This document shows positions 63,097-64,000 of a stretch of 64,000 bases of DNA, piece after piece. The DNA lies in NCBI RefSeq assembly GCF_009495745.1, contig NZ_WIDQ01000001.1:248001-312000 (forward strand). The letters run 5' to 3'. The notes under the pieces are model-generated. The model ran no database searches and had not been told where the DNA came from. It saw only the letters and a list, made by a program, of their open reading frames with translations. The first letter of the stretch is position 1; every line of letters begins with the position of its first letter. The position numbers were made by a program, and so were the translations under genes. Source of the stretch: Niveispirillum sp. SYP-B3756 (GTDB lineage: Bacteria > Pseudomonadota > Alphaproteobacteria > Azospirillales > Azospirillaceae).

Positions 63097-63801
63097 TTAG
63101 CCCTGCAGCGCAGCAACCAGATCGGCCACATCGACCTTCAGGCCCGGACCCATCGAGGAGGACAGCGAGACCTTCTCGATATAGGTGCCCTTGGCGCCGG
63201 TCGGCTTAGCACGGTTGATCGCAGCCACGAAGGCCTTGACATTCTGTTCCAGGGCTTCAGCGGTGAAGCTGGCCTTGCCAACACCGGCATGGATGATACC
63301 GGTCTTCTCGGCGCGGAACTCGACCGAACCGCCCTTGGCAGCCTTGACGGCCTCGGTCACGTTCGGGGTCACGGTGCCCAGCTTCGGGTTCGGCATCAGG
63401 CCGCGCGGGCCCAGCACCTTACCCAGCTTGCCGACCACGCCCATCATGTCCGGGGTGGCGATGCAGCGATCGAAATCCATCTTGCCGGCCAGGATCTGCT
63501 CGGCCAGATCGTCGGCACCGACCAGATCGGCACCAGCGGCCTTGGCTTCCTCAGCCTTGGCGTTGCGAGCAAACACGGCGACGCGCACGGTCTTGCCGGT
63601 ACCGTTCGGCAGCACCACCATGCCACGGACCTGCTGGTCGGCGTGACGCGGATCGATGCCCAGATTCATCGCGATTTCGACGGTTTCGTCGAACTTGGCG
63701 GTGGCATTGCCCTTGACGGTCGCAACAGCCTCGCCCAGGGCGTAGAACTTGGTGCGGTCAACGTTGGCGTTGGCCTTCTTCAGACGCTTACCGATGGCCA
63801 T
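63097..63801 (-). CDS. rplA: 50S ribosomal protein L1
   Basis: 234 residues ([63 protein letters not shown]), full length. L1 forms the stalk near the E site and can repress the rplK-rplA mRNA. Starts 3 bp after rplK. Confidence 0.98.
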   Translation of the reverse strand: MAIGKRLKKANANVDRTKFYALGEAVATVKGNATAKFDETVEIAMNLGIDPRHADQQVRGMVVLPNGTGKTVRVAVFARNAKAEEAKAAGADLVGADDLAEQILAGKMDFDRCIATPDMMGVVGKLGKVLGPRGLMPNPKLGTVTPNVTEAVKAAKGGSVEFRAEKTGIIHAGVGKASFTAEALEQNVKAFVAAINRAKPTGAKGTYIEKVSLSSSMGPGLKVDVADLVAALQG

Positions 63802-63804
63802 TTA

Positions 63805-64000
63805 TCAGCCCTCCACCACTTCGAGACCCATGGAACGAGCGGAACCGATGATCATGCTCATCGCGGCTTCCACGTCGTTCGCGTTCAGGTCGACCATCTT
63901 CTGTTCAGCAATGGCGCGGACCTGAGAGGTCGTGACCTTGCCGACAGTGGCGGACTTGCCGACGGTGGACGAACCCTTGGTGATGCCCGAGGCCTTCTTC
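63805..64000 (-). CDS. rplK: 50S ribosomal protein L11, 5' end beyond window
   Basis: C-terminal 65 codons are present: [64 protein letters not shown] then stop, which is the rRNA-binding C-terminal domain of L11. The N-terminal part lies outside the window. Its TGA is followed directly by TAA and the rplA ATG. Confidence 0.95.
   Translation of the reverse strand, partial: KKASGITKGSSTVGKSATVGKVTTSQVRAIAEQKMVDLNANDVEAAMSMIIGSARSMGLEVVEG

Overview
The window is GC-rich bacterial chromosome from an alphaproteobacterium, most likely Rhodospirillales and perhaps Azospirillaceae. The evidence is a ChpT phosphotransferase, perfect CtrA-type boxes (TTAA-N7-TTAA), a SigF/NrsF pair, adk inside the spc ribosomal operon, no rpsD between rpsK and rpoA, and the rpoN-hpf-ptsN order. 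The placement comes from protein recognition alone; no search was run. I saw no tRNA, rRNA, insertion sequence, prophage or CRISPR array.

Left part (1-11.8 kb): a threonine ammonia-lyase cut by the window edge diverges from a fused 5-oxoprolinase/hydantoinase. A leftward chemotaxis operon follows (cheA-cheW-cheY-cheB-cheR), whose CheA ends in a receiver domain. Upstream of it is chpT, and a perfect CtrA box overlaps the chpT stop codon. Next (11.6-15.1 kb) come a DUF3553 protein, moaA, NAD kinase and two proteins I cannot identify.

Middle part (15.4-29.4 kb): a rightward cluster encodes a secreted EF-hand protein, an ECF sigma factor, a membrane anti-sigma candidate, a CnrX/Spy-like periplasmic sensor, and a DUF1800/DUF1501 pair. 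A nicotinate phosphoribosyltransferase and a REP-like palindrome follow. Leftward ptsN, hpf and rpoN form the usual sigma-54/nitrogen-PTS group. The most interesting locus is at 24.6-28.7 kb. It is a seven-gene leftward operon: bufferin-type RiPP precursor (bufA), DUF692 iron oxidase (bufB), DUF2063 partner (bufC), DoxX membrane protein, an unknown small secreted protein, ECF sigma factor SigF and its anti-sigma NrsF. A SigF-like promoter (GTAACC-N15-CGAA) and a perfect 10-bp hairpin precede bufA. The layout matches the Caulobacter copper/metal-stress bufferin locus and suggests that SigF-NrsF controls its own operon.

Right part (29.5-64 kb): almost the whole transcription/translation superoperon, all on the minus strand. 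In transcription order it is rplK-rplA, rplJ-rplL, rpoB-rpoC, then (after a break) rpsL-rpsG-fusA-tuf, the S10 and spc operons (rpsJ to rplO), secY-adk, and rpsM-rpsK-rpoA-rplQ. Clear sigma-70 promoters precede rpsL and rpsM, and hairpin terminators follow rpoC, tuf, rplO, adk, rpoA and rplQ. A second perfect CtrA box lies upstream of secY. The break between rpoC and rpsL holds rimO (which modifies S12, the product of nearby rpsL), a DUF2306 membrane protein, a 2OG-Fe(II) oxygenase, two small unknown proteins and a shortened Uma2-family gene.
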